Assembly: GCF_016802725.1 (NCBI RefSeq)
Contig: NC_052666.1
Coordinates: 27,619,497-27,683,496, forward strand
Origin: Solenopsis invicta
Taxonomy: Eukaryota; Arthropoda; Insecta; Hymenoptera; Formicidae
DNA length: 64,000 nt
Direction: 5' to 3'
A program made the position numbers and the translations under genes. Positions 20,381 to 31,400 of the stretch are shown piece by piece; the stretch's first letter is position 1; each line of letters opens with the position of its first letter. The notes beneath the pieces were generated by a model that was given only the letters and a program-made list of their open reading frames with translations, was not told the origin of the DNA and did no database searches.

Positions 20381-20575
20381 AGATGTATCTGATTTTCAAA
20401 AATGTTGCGAGCATGCACAAAACAAGATGAAATTTGTTAAATGTTTTGTCTATTACTTATTTCTTATTTACTTTTTATTTGTATTACTAAATGTTACTTG
20501 GATGAAGTAAAAAGTTACTTGGATGAAGTGAAATATTATGGAGATACATTTTAGGAGGATACGCATTCAGCCATT
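20381..20575 (+). repeat. Diverged repeat, matches 44697-44905
   Basis: Shares, in the same order and orientation, GTATCTGATTT, GTTNGCNNGCA, CTTGTTAAA-like words, a TTACTTATTT block, and the AGATACNNTTTAGG ending with the 44.7 kb segment. Identity is moderate. It contains a 21-bp tandem duplication (20493-20534). No ends or coding part are identifiable, so its class is unknown. Confidence 0.5.
20493..20534 (+). repeat. Tandem duplication of a 21-mer
   Basis: GTTACTTGGATGAAGTAAAAA is followed directly by GTTACTTGGATGAAGTGAAAT. Confidence 0.9.
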
Positions 20576-21939
20576 TTCCCTTAGAATTTCCGAGAAAAGA
20601 AAAACTTTGATGACAATTGACGACGACTGTTCAATTTCATCTTCTCACCCTTAAGCGTACGTCCTCTTTAAAGCGCATCGCATAAGCCACGCGTAACGGG
20701 TGTTCGCGAAAAAAGGCATTAACGCCATCAAGTTTGACGAAGAACAGTCAAATCCGAAGATAAGTTATAACTTCTAAATTGCATCGGTTGGCATTGCCAG
20801 CTATTTGACTGGCGTTTCTTGTTTGCAAGCGTTATGCGTTTTGCTGTGCAAGCAAAGCGAAGAAAAACAAGGGAGACGAGCCGATCAACAGGCTTTTATT
20901 GCGCTATCGCGAAAGAAATAAAATAGAAGCTCTTTTCGAATCTCGCGCGCGATTCTGGTCGGTTTTCTGTAAAAGTCTCGCAAATAAAGGATTTCGTGTT
21001 TTTTTCGGATACCGCAAAATAAAAACAAAAACATGTAAGTTTGTGGTGCAATTTGATGTGTATTACATTGTGCTAATGCTGGATGCCGATAAGAGTAACA
21101 AAATTCAGAAAATCAGAGTCTCACACAGCTTACTCCATTTTAATTAATTATTCGTGTTAATTAAATCTGCCTGATTACAACTACATCTTTTTTCAACACC
21201 GACGGTGTGACTTTTATAGCCTCCCGTTGCGTATCCACCTTTTCGGCGCTTCTGAAATCTCTCTGGATTCTCCTTTTTTCCCTCTTCCGTCAGCCACGGT
21301 CCATCACCTCTTTCTCTAACGACCCCCGCCTTCTTTTATCTCGATCCACCGAGTCGTTCTAGACTTCTCTCACGGCACGTCCTTGAGTCTACTGGAATCG
21401 GAAACGGAGCTGCCGCAAGAAGAAGAACGGAGAAAGTCGATCTACGACGGAGACCGATATCCAGGATGACGGAGGCTGATCGAATTACACACGTCCCTTA
21501 CCATCGCCTGTCCCTCGATACGGCGGAAGGGATTTGGAATTGCAAATATCCAACGCGCCCGCTCGGTGAATTCATCCTGTAGGATCTCTCTTGTCGACGA
21601 GGGCGGGGACGGGGAGGGGGAGGGGAGTCCGTCGTGGTCCTTCGTGAGGTGCTACGAAAGATTCGAAGACTTTTCCAGTATACTTGGCACGTGCGAGTGA
21701 CACAGCGTGCGCGTGCGCACGACAGCGGAAAATCAAAATGACCCACAAATTCGAAAAACTTTTGCTTCATTAATTTTTTCACAATTCATTAATTTCATGC
21801 GTTTATAGGCATTCGACTTAAAAATTTTGGGCAGACTGAAGAAGGTTTAAAATGGAATGATTCTCTTGAATTATGATTGTTTTTACACATTAATTATTTA
21901 GAGATTATGTACCATGGAAGAATTTAAGTTGAATGTATA
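20576..21939. other. Unique sequence, no gene
   Basis: Balanced composition with short frames and a GC-rich C/T patch at 21190-21720. A donor-like CAT/GTAAGT lies near 21033, but there is no matching acceptor or coding signal. Confidence 0.45.
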
Positions 21940-22619
21940 CACGGAACGAACAATTTTGCTGAAACACAAATCTGAAAATAATTAAATATATGGAATTATT
22001 TAAAAAATTGTATCGGATGTTTAACTTGGTTGTTAAAATGTGAAACTGTTTGCAGTAACATTATCATGCTTGGGCATACCATATAAGTATTTTGATAGTT
22101 CAACATAAAAATATCTTTAATTCATATTACATTGAAAGAAACATTTTTTTGTAATGAAAAAAAATACATTTTCTTAAAATTATATATTTTGATGCAAACA
22201 TTTGTTTTGTTCAAGTATAAATATTGACTTTTAGTAAGTAGACATATTATCTTAATAAACATATAATTTTGTATTTTTACATTTTTTTACATTTAAATAA
22301 TAATTTTACGAATAAGCTAGAGTAATATTATTAAACTTAATTAAATTATCTTCTTAGATTAAAAAACCTGTTTACCTTGAATATAAAAATAATTTAACAG
22401 TAAATTATTTTCTAGAACTTTTTGGAAAAAATTACTCGATTAAAAATTGTTACTTTATTTCATTTGTATGAATATTTTAATTAAAAAATTTTTAACTTGA
22501 CTGCAAGTAAATAAGTTATTAGGATCCACCGAGTAAATAATTCTTTTTGTTTTAAGCTATGTTTTTTCTCTCAGCGTAGCTAAATTTTTAGATATTACAG
22601 TAAAGTTGTCCTTTCCGTG
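21940..22619. mobile_element. Near-palindromic TA-type MITE, family 2, copy 3, split by a nested insertion
   Basis: Starts CACGGAACGAACAATTTTGC and ends AAAGTTGTCCTTTCCGTG, with TA at 21938-21939 and 22620-22621. It is the best-preserved pair of termini of this family. About 449 bp between 22130 and 22578 is another MITE plus its duplicated TA. Removing that leaves about 231 bp, the same size as the copy at 5646. Confidence 0.85.
22130..22576. mobile_element. TA-flanked MITE, long CACTGAA-terminus family, nested copy
   Basis: A 447-bp element from CATTGAAAGAAAC to TTTTTTCTCTCAGCG, flanked by TA at 22128-22129 and 22577-22578. The host sequence reads continuously across it (TTCATAT|TA|GCTAAATTTTTAG). 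The interior matches the reverse complement of 40915-41373: ATATAATTTTGTATATTTAC-like, AATAAGCTA and ACTTGACTGCAAGTAAATA words. It does not code for protein. Confidence 0.85.
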
Positions 22620-23416
22620 TATATATAGTATTTGTCGTGAATTAGATATCGTTGCTATTTATATTTCACGAGTTAGGTATTCCTCGTAACAGTCGCGCAT
22701 GTATTAATGAGCGATACATTTATCACAACCGGATTCTCTGTTGCCCCTACGCCCTCCCCCCTCCTCTCCCTCTCATTGTTCGAGCGTCTCGATTCTGTCT
22801 GAACGACCGGAAAATGGGTCGGCAAGAACGATAATCCGTAACGACTCGGTTGAAGATAAAAGGAGGAAAAGAGGGTCATTAGGAGGGTAGGATATAGCAT
22901 GACGACGGATGCAGGCGGATTATAGAGGTGCACAGAAAACGAAGGCGTTGCAGGAACCGAAGAATTATCCGGACAGAAGTTCCTAGAACGTCCGTCAGCA
23001 TCCATAAAGAATCCTATCCGAAGTCAGACGGAATCGCCGTTTCTCTTCGCGATCGCCGAACGCCGATCCTTACACCAACATTCTTTAATCGTCGTCATAA
23101 TTTAACTTTCCCTCTACTCCCGAGCTCATGATATTTGAGATAATGCAGGCAGTGACAAGCAATTTAACTAAATAATCGAATCGGGTAAACTCTCGCTGCC
23201 AATAGGTCTCTCAGATTTTTAGATTGTCAGCACTTTTATGGCTTCCTCGTTTCATTCTTAAATTTCTCTAGGCTCTCGCATTTCTAATTCGTTAGATTTC
23301 TACTTCTTTACGAGACGAATTAATTTCGTACGTTATCAGACATTTTGTTTTCTTTTTTTTTCTTTTTTTTTTTTGTTGTTTTTTTTTTGTTTCCAGTGAT
23401 CGCTTAGACCGCTTAT

Positions 23417-23425
23417 AAATACAAC
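23417..23425 (+). promoter_or_regulatory. TATA-box-like TATAAATAC
   Basis: CTTATAAATAC sits just downstream of a T-rich tract and upstream of GC-rich sequence. A start would be expected about 30 bp downstream (about 23447), but no convincing initiator or open frame follows. Confidence 0.2.
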
Positions 23426-23788
23426 CACTGCGCTCCACCGCTGACGTTACTCTGACGAATATTTGTGTCAACGGAAATATACAGGCGACCGCGTATATAT
23501 CTGACCCGGATCGTTCGATAGTATCGATACACCGGGAGCGCGACAGAGCGAGCGGACGATCGCTTATCCGTCGTCACGAGCATTTTTTTTTACTCCCTTC
23601 CCCGAGGATTTATATTTTACCTCGCGATCGCGCACGTTGCGACAGGGTGGTCGGGGTTGAAAAAAAATCTGCGGGAGCGACCGGAACGAGTACGACCTCG
23701 TCGGTGGCTCCTGTAAATTCTTCGGGATATGTATCGATATCGCACACCGCGAGCTTTTACTTTGCCGCGAACGAATAAAAAAAAACCC

Positions 23789-23791
<3 letters not shown>

Positions 23792-23826
<35 letters not shown>
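23792..23826 (+). repeat. (GA)17 microsatellite
   Basis: An uninterrupted GA run, the opposite orientation of the 6834 (TC)n tract. Confidence 0.95.
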
Positions 23827-23828
<2 letters not shown>

Positions 23829-24523
23829 GCACGCGAAAGCTGTATTTTTATGAAAAAAATGTTGCGAGCTGTACGCGTCGTTGGAGATCGTACATCGGTA
23901 TTTGCGTATCGTGCGCGCGCAAGCTATCGACGTGACGAAATTACGCATCCGATTGACAACTAACTGCAAGCGGACTGTGAACCGTACCATTTGCAAGAAT
24001 TGAATAAAAAAAAAAAAGAGAGAATGCAACTATCGCATTGTAACTAAGCGCCGTTAACTTAATCGTCGAAGAATGTTGGGAATTTTTCCAGAGAGTATCG
24101 AGTATCGTTTATATCATAAATTAATCCCGACAATGAAGTAAATGCTCGATTCTAGATTCCAGATAGGTAGAGGAGTGATCGTGGGCGGGGTGGGAGGAGG
24201 ATCAGACGAGCGCGAAGCGAGCGAGCGAGTCTCGCTCGATATGGCATAAATATTCGCGGCTGCTCGCGACGGGGTCGGAAACGCGCGACGCCGAAATTAG
24301 ATGACGTAAATTGCATTACACCGGGTGTCTCGGAGCTGTCGCCTTTTCTCCCCTGGGCCGAAGATACCACCGCCGCCGTTATCGGGAAGAAGAATGACGG
24401 CCGCCTCAATGTCGGGACTATCGATCGATCGTTTCTGAATTATTCGGGACTGGAAATAGCCGGCGCGCAGTTTAACCGCCGCCGCCGACGCGGTCGCGAT
24501 GTATATTTTTCGTATATACGCGG

Positions 24524-24551
24524 ATGTATATATACACGCGCGTGTGCGCGC
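24524..24551. repeat. 28-bp alternating purine-pyrimidine tract
   Basis: Perfect alternation through TGTATATATACACGCG and CGTGTGCGCGC. Alternating CG/CA tracts favour left-handed Z-DNA. Confidence 0.7.
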
Positions 24552-24835
24552 CAACGTTATCCGGAGTTTAACGCAGCGCGGCCGAAATTTTGGCATCCGG
24601 CTTCCATGATGTTTCGTTTTTCGCCTTTTACATGACGTTCCGGTTACAATGGATCAGCGCGAGTTACAATGCTCGCTGTGATAGCGTTTTGTCCGACTCT
24701 GTCGTTCCTGGGTTTTTTTATTTTTTTTATTTTTTTTATTTTGTTTAAGATGGCTTCCGCGCGAATTAGTAGTTACTCCGGATAATATTGCGTACGTTAC
24801 GAATGAATTTTTTTACCGTTTTCTTTTCTGCACGG

Positions 24836-25417
24836 CCGTGTAGGACATTTCTCGAAACATTATGAAAATTATGAACAAATTAAACATTGCTTTATATTGT
24901 ACTTGAAATTAGTAGAAAAAATTTGACGGCGATTTTCTACCTGGACAAAAAGTAATTTCAATAAGAAGCGGACGTGTGTTTTAATGAAAATATAATAATA
25001 ATGCAATTAGCAATAATAAAAATCTGAATTTTTTTTATTTATTTATTTTCTTTAAATACTCAAGATGATTTAAGTAAAATCTCATTGTAATACAAAGATC
25101 CATTCTTTGTAAAATAAACAAAATTTATTTATTAATTTACAAAATAACTAAACAATCGTAATAAAACTTTGTACGAATCATCTTGAATACTTAAAGTATT
25201 GTTGAATACTTGTCCAAAAAAATTGAGATTTTCTTAATGTTGTAAAAATAATTTTTAGCAACAAATAAAGTAAACTATAAAAATATGTTATTGAACTAAA
25301 ATATAATCTTATTCACACAACTTTTATGCATACATAGTTCATTTGTAATGTTAATATTAACACATTTGCAAATTTTATTTACTTTGCAAGGACCGTATGT
25401 CCGACAGACATACATTT
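24836..25417 (+). mobile_element. TTAA-flanked non-autonomous element, family 1, copy B
   Basis: Starts near TGTAGGACATTTCTCGAAAC and ends GTCCGACAGACATACATTT followed by TTAA (25418-25421). The left TTAA is not preserved. The central inverted repeat is clear here: CTCAAGATGATTTAAG near 25060 and its inverse CGAATCATCTTGAATAC near 25175. The shared TTTACTTTGCAAGGACCGTA lies at 25378-25397. Confidence 0.8.
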
Positions 25418-28400
25418 TTAAGTGTACATTTATTTAGACTTTAATGAGAGAGAGGGGGGAGGGGAGAATTGAACTTAACGTATAGCATCGTTATTGTTAT
25501 AGAATGAAGTTATTGTAAAGCATTACCATGCGTCTATCAACATCCGTAGTCATTATCTCTTGCGTCGGCCGACGATAATTACGTGGGTTGTATTGATCCA
25601 TTTTTTAGGGAACAGTAATGCGCCGAAATTAGCCGGAAGTACGATATTCGTATTACAACGTTCATTTTGTAAAATACATGATTACGCGTTGTTTGATCCG
25701 GCCGACCGGTCAGCGAAATAACATGGCCGATCCCCGAGTTGCGGCCCGAGTTTTGTAAACTGAAAACCGATTTGATATTAACCCGGGTGAAATTCGAACT
25801 TTGCGGCGCAGTCGGAAATACCGCGCGTTGATAACGGCCGCAAAACAAAACCTTTCTCTCTCTCTCTGTCTCTCTTCATTTATTTGCGGTGTGGCATGAT
25901 GATCAGCGATCATTCTGAGTGTCATCTGATATCAACAATCGATATCAAGCGTAGGGTGCATGGCTTCATACGGCCACAGGTACGGCCGAACTAAAAAGCA
26001 ATAATTAATTCAGACTGTCTAAACGTAAGTTGTAAAATATCGTTCCAAAGTTCGTCTCGAAATTACCAACGGCACGCGGCGTTGGAGAAGAGAGAGGCCG
26101 GGAGGAGGAGGGGGGGATCTGATATTACGAGTTACGCAACGCCGTGCGAAAGAGGAAATATATATTGCAGTTTCTCGTAAACGTTGCATATACATTCACG
26201 TAAATCAATCAATAACCGCTGTAGGCAGATTCTTAATTAGCTAAATTGGAGGCAACAATCCGTTCATTGTTTTACGCAGTCGAGGTGTTCTCCGAGGAAG
26301 TTCTCCCGCTCTCTCGGCGCCAAAGTCTAACGTACAGGACTAGAATCGAAGAATCTAGGCTTCGCGACCTGAAAGCCGCTCTATCCGCTGATACTTCTCC
26401 GACAGGAGGGATCTCGCGGTGGCTGGGGGATTAATCATTGAGCGCGGTACTTCGGGGTCCGCATGCAAAATGGCTGCGATCGATCCATCGCAACGCCGAC
26501 GAAATGATTTCGTAACGAGACTCTCCCTCTCTCTCTTTCTCTCCTTCCTGTTCTATCCGTCCACCTATTCGTCTCTCATTTTCTCTCGTTTCTCTCTCTC
26601 TCTCTTTCTCTCGCTTTCCCGCATTTACTCGATCTCCTCGTCTTTCTTTCTCTCCGTCAATCTCGCTATCTCGTTCGCTCGCCCGCTCTTTCCGACCGTC
26701 CGACGTCTGGTTCACGACCTCGTTCTATTCTCGCTGAAATTACGAGCTCTGTCGGCTCCGTCGCGCTTCGAAAGAGCGACTCCGCGTGCAACCGCACGCC
26801 GCGACGACGACGGCGGAAACTCCGTCGCGACGCTCTTCCCCGCGCGCGCGAAAAAGGAAAGCGGCTCGGGGCGACGGGGGAGGCCGCGTTATTTTCGATA
26901 ACTAGGCACTTCCTCATTGCGATTTAATTAATTCGCCAAACTGTCGCAAAAAAATCGAATTTTTTTGCGATAATAAAATTATTCTACGCTTTTCTAAGGT
27001 ACGATCAAATTGCAATTACAATCCCCAAGTTAACCTCTTTGCCCTCGATGTTCATTCATGACTGCAGCTTCTGACGTAAGATATATTTTGCCACGGCCAT
27101 TTATATCGCACGGAGAATTATATCGGTTTCGATCTCCGGCTATTTTAACGTCACTGATCGAACCCGAGCCGGAGCGACGCGCAAATTCGATTGCGCCCCC
27201 ACTTTTTTTTTAAGTGCTACTCATCCTCTCTCGCGGTCTGCCGATTACGCGGGCCGGGCGCGCGATGTCAATTATTCACGTGTAACAAAATTGATTAGCC
27301 CGGGAACGGTGCGCAATGCGTAAAGGCTGCGGTCGTAAAATGGTCTTAATGGTCTTACCTCGTCCGGCCGGAATTAATTTAGTGCCGCTTTGTCGCGCTA
27401 TTATGAGGCGCGCAAGAACTTTTTTTTTTACGACAGTTGAAGTGTTTTCTTTTACGACGAATGACACTGGTAGCGACATGCGCAATAATTTTATAACGGA
27501 TAATTTAATCTTTATTATATTCCGCGATTGAAATTTCATGGTTTCCGTTCATCTGGCTTAAAATATTAATCCGTCGAGACGAAATCTCTGTATGAAAGAA
27601 TTGGGAAAATTTTGACGAATTTTCTGACAAACGTCTACATAATTTCCTTCGCTGACCGCTTGTGATTTTTTTCCCAACGATATATTGTGTAAAGATAAAC
27701 GTAAGTGATAGAGAAGCGAGCGGCGAATGGCGGACGCTTTATTTCTGCGTATCGTTAAATTTGCACGGGGGAAGGACGAGGGTCGCGCGAGGTAGACCGC
27801 AACGGGTTCGAGCATTGTTTCTGATATGGACATTGACGTAAATGTTGCCCACGCGAACGCGAAACCTTCTCGCGAAACCGCCGCGCCGCTCGCTATCGGT
27901 CGACGTTGACAACGCGGCGTGCACACATGTCACATGATCGTTATATCGATCACCTCCGGCGTTGCTCCACTTGTCACGAATCTCCTTCGCAACGGGAACG
28001 TACGCGATATCTAAAGGAAAAACATTCGGGAAAACGTGCCGCGAACGATAGTCGTCGTTCGCCCGCAATACTCTCGAAATGGATTCGTTATTTAAAAAAA
28101 AAAGAACGCTTGTTTTTCGAAAATGTGGGGCGATAGTTTTAAGGATGTTTTGGCTAAAAGTTATCAAAATTTAAAAACTGGAGGCTTTTCTAATTTACAA
28201 CAAAACATTTTGGTTGCGAATGCCCGAATTTTGGTCCTGAAACTGGTTGCAAAGAAGAAAACAATGAAAAATTTGATTTATAATGATATATGATCCTTTT
28301 TAAAAAGGCACGTAAAGAACATATCGAAGTTATTGTCGCTTTTCCGCAATGCCGATTGGTTTTCTCGCCGCGTTAACTTCGTGAGCAGCTGTCATCGCCG

Positions 28401-28438
28401 AGATCGTATTTTGACTACGTGCATTGAAGGGTTAATAG
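25418..28438. other. Mixed stretch with large C/T-skewed block
   Basis: 25440-26240 is balanced and unassigned. 26260-26900 is GC-rich, with 26519-26660 dominated by CTCTC. The 160-codon frame there is a serine/leucine-rich translation of the tract and is not credible. 26930-28140 is balanced, with short frames and a TATA-free composition. I see no gene. Confidence 0.45.
26944..26970. repeat. Perfect 12-bp stem hairpin
   Basis: TCGCAAAAAAAT and its exact inverse ATTTTTTTGCGA are separated by 3 nt. It resembles a bacterial terminator in form but lies in eukaryotic sequence with no gene. Confidence 0.6.
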
Positions 28439-28485
28439 TGTAATATGTAGGAAATTTGTAATATGTAGGAAACTATGTAATATCA
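28439..28485 (+). repeat. Short tandem repeat GTAATATGTAGGAAA
   Basis: Two full and one partial unit of GTAATATGTAGGAAA with short spacers. Confidence 0.75.
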
Positions 28486-31400
28486 AAAGCTTTATGGCGC
28501 GCGCCTATTTTGTTTAGTCTTTCTAAAATTACTACATTATGCTGCAGTTTTAAATAATAACGAGTAGGTGGATCCTAAATGAATTTTTGCACGAATATTT
28601 ATTAAAGTTTTGTTAGTATATGTAAAAGTTTGGATTCAATTGGTAACGCTACTGCTTCATCAAATTCGGAAATACTGCAGAACGCGATTTTACATAAGAA
28701 TTAAAAGTGCACAAAAAAATAAGTAACTTTTAAATCAATGAGTGAGCTGTGTGCTCAAATTTTACACCGATACTCAAACGTAATACTAGAACGTTCTATG
28801 CTTTGAGGCCCATTTTATGACTCATACATCCTGAAAATGAAATATAATACGAAGTAACATAAAATTTTGAGAACGAGTCAGTTCATTCTTTAAATGTAGC
28901 GCTGTTTTCCGCGTGCACTACCATTACAACTTGAAATCGATGAATTATACATTCAATACTTTTTCGCTTCTAAAATTTTAAATTACGCGAGCGGTAACTT
29001 TCGAGACGAATATCGTTCAACCTACGCCAATTTTAACGTCTACATGTAACGACGACCATTTTTCACAGTCGTGCGCGATAAGGCACGCGAGGGGGGGAGG
29101 GGGGAGGAAAAAAAAGGGAAAACCTCACAAACTCGGCTCTCGCCCACGCAATCGCGGCGACATTTTTCTCGCCCCCGTTTTGTCGCCCCCGCGAGTACTA
29201 TAGTCCACGAGGGTGCTCGAGTGAGCCAACTATGGTCGGCGGTGATGGCGACTCGCGCCCGAGGGAGATTTTATGACAAACAAGCCGGCAAGTGCCATCT
29301 GCGGCTGTCAGTGCCATCGTGCGTCGCTTGATGCCACCCCCCGCGCGCCGTCAACCCCTCCTCCCCCCTTCATCCCTCCCTCCGTCCTCCCTTCTCTCAC
29401 GTCACGCGTTAACAACGTCAAGGGTGGCCTGCTAGCTTTGCCAGCGAAGTGTTTGTCGGGGGATTAGACCGCTCGATGTCCGGCCTTGCCGTTGAATCAC
29501 GACGATCCGTTTCGGACATTTCGGTGCGGGTGCACTCCGATCACACCCTCCTAACTGCATCGCATCCCTTCCGAGCGGCGATGATCCCGTAGGCGCACGT
29601 GCGATGTATTTGGGGCAAGCGCGGACCACCCTAATTGGGGGTGCCAGCGTGTCGACGAGTCTTATTGAGAAATGACGAATGACGATCCACAGGACGCATC
29701 GGAATAGATGCGTCGAATAATAACTGCTTCTTTGACGAACTTCAAAGTCCCTTGTCGCTGATCACACACTGTCATTTTAATTAATTATTATCACTTCACA
29801 GAGTCTCTCCTACAAATCTCTCTCGATTATTTCGAGATCAACGTTCTTTTTAAATGGCATATTATTTTAATGTAGTAACGTAGTTTGTGGAAAAATAAAT
29901 TCAACCATATAGAATATTAGATGTCCTTAAACATAAAAGAGGAAAGCAAATATTTAAATGTGATTTTTTTTATGTTTAAGGTCTCGAAATCTCGTAAAAT
30001 AATAAGCATGAAAAAAATTGCTGCCCATCATAATATTTGCCCCTTTAAAACGAACAGCTATTTTCCTTTGGTATTTTTTCGTATCATTAAAAACAACAGA
30101 GGTATTCTAAATGATCGAGTTACGGGAGGAGCACTTTGTATAATTCGCAATATCTATTTGACTCATTTACGATTGTGACGATAATTTTCGATTTTATAAT
30201 CTTATGAAAATTGTAATAAGGATTCTGAATTTTCTATTACATTTGCGTTAAAATCGATTACGATCAGCCACGTCTTTTCCATACATAATCTCGCATGGGA
30301 AATAAAATTATGTATTCCCGGCTGTGATTATACTCTTATATCGTGCGGCGACGAAAGTCCACCGCGAGCTCCATCACCCGACGTTCGCTGACTCGATAAC
30401 TTCGTCCGGAAGCGAATCGACAGGCGACGAAGAGACAGGCGACGAAGAGTAGAAGGGTGGCGGCACTAAGCACGGAGGAAGAGGAAAAGAAGAAGAAAAA
30501 AAGAATCGCTTTTCAATCCGACTTTTCAAAGCAATAGGGGACCGTTTTCGCTCCTGTACCGAGATCATCGATCGAGATGCAACATATATCTTACTTTCCG
30601 CGTTCGCTCCGGTGGTGGGTGACCTGAAAACTTAAGGGCCGAGGACGCACACCTATCCCTAAATTTTCCAAAAGCGCAGCATTTACTGCAAGCGAGCGAG
30701 CGAGAGAGAGAGAAAAAGAGAAAGAAAAAAGGAAAACCGAAGAGGAGGAGATGGCAAAGGATGGGAGTACTGAAACGAGTGCGACAAAGATACGCGAGAG
30801 GACTGGAGGAAGGACAAAAAGAAAGAGCGCGAAGAGAAGCGAGCGTGAAAGAGGAGGGAAAAAAAGGCGAGGAAAAAAGGGACGACGCGACGTGCTCTTC
30901 CAAGGGCCTCGTGCCACCTACGGCGCACTGGCGGCTCGCTTGCTTATTACGCGACCGAGACTCGGTCTCCCTTCCCTGTCTCTTTCTCTCTTTTTCTCTC
31001 TCTCTCTCTCTCTCTTTCTCCTTCATTCGGCTTCATCGTGTTCTCGACAGCGAAAGTTTCGTCCCCCGATGCGGACTCTTTACGTTGAATTCACTCGCGG
31101 AGTCTCTCGAATCCGGCTCGCCTCCACAACGGAGAAAGTACAGCAGCGCTTTGAACGAAAGGATGAACGAACGCGGGGTAGAAGATTGAGACGGAGTGAG
31201 AGAGAGAGAAAGAGAGAGGAAAGCAGATATCTAACGAAGGGAGTGAGATGGCCCACCGAGAGACAAAAGGGCGCCGAGAGTAAGGGATAGAAAGAGAGGC
31301 AAGAGAGAGAGAATGAGAGACAAGTTTGAGAGATTCGGTGGGTGGGATCGAAGTCTCGGCAGAGCGACAGAAACGAGCGCGATGGCAGGGGGGTACCGGT

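Larger units (their letters stand above)
22622..24835. other. Mixed unique sequence with microsatellites and GC patch
   Basis: 22650-23130 is balanced to C/T-rich. 23343-23392 is a T-rich tract. 23400-24000 is CpG-rich with a TATA-like site and a (GA)n run. 24150-24720 is GC-rich and includes an alternating purine-pyrimidine tract. No coding sequence is recognised. Confidence 0.4.

Noticed and set aside
24317..24329. ACCGGGTGTCTC as an element end, with similar words at 37387 and 60590
   Set aside because: Each is a solitary half without a matching inverse nearby, so no element can be bounded.
26419..26901. 160-codon plus-strand frame
   Set aside because: Dominated by LSLFLSL from CTCTC repeats, with an overlapping frame on the opposite strand.
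26944..26970. Hairpin plus T-run as a rho-independent terminator
   Set aside because: The DNA is eukaryotic and no gene precedes it. The T-run is part of the stem.
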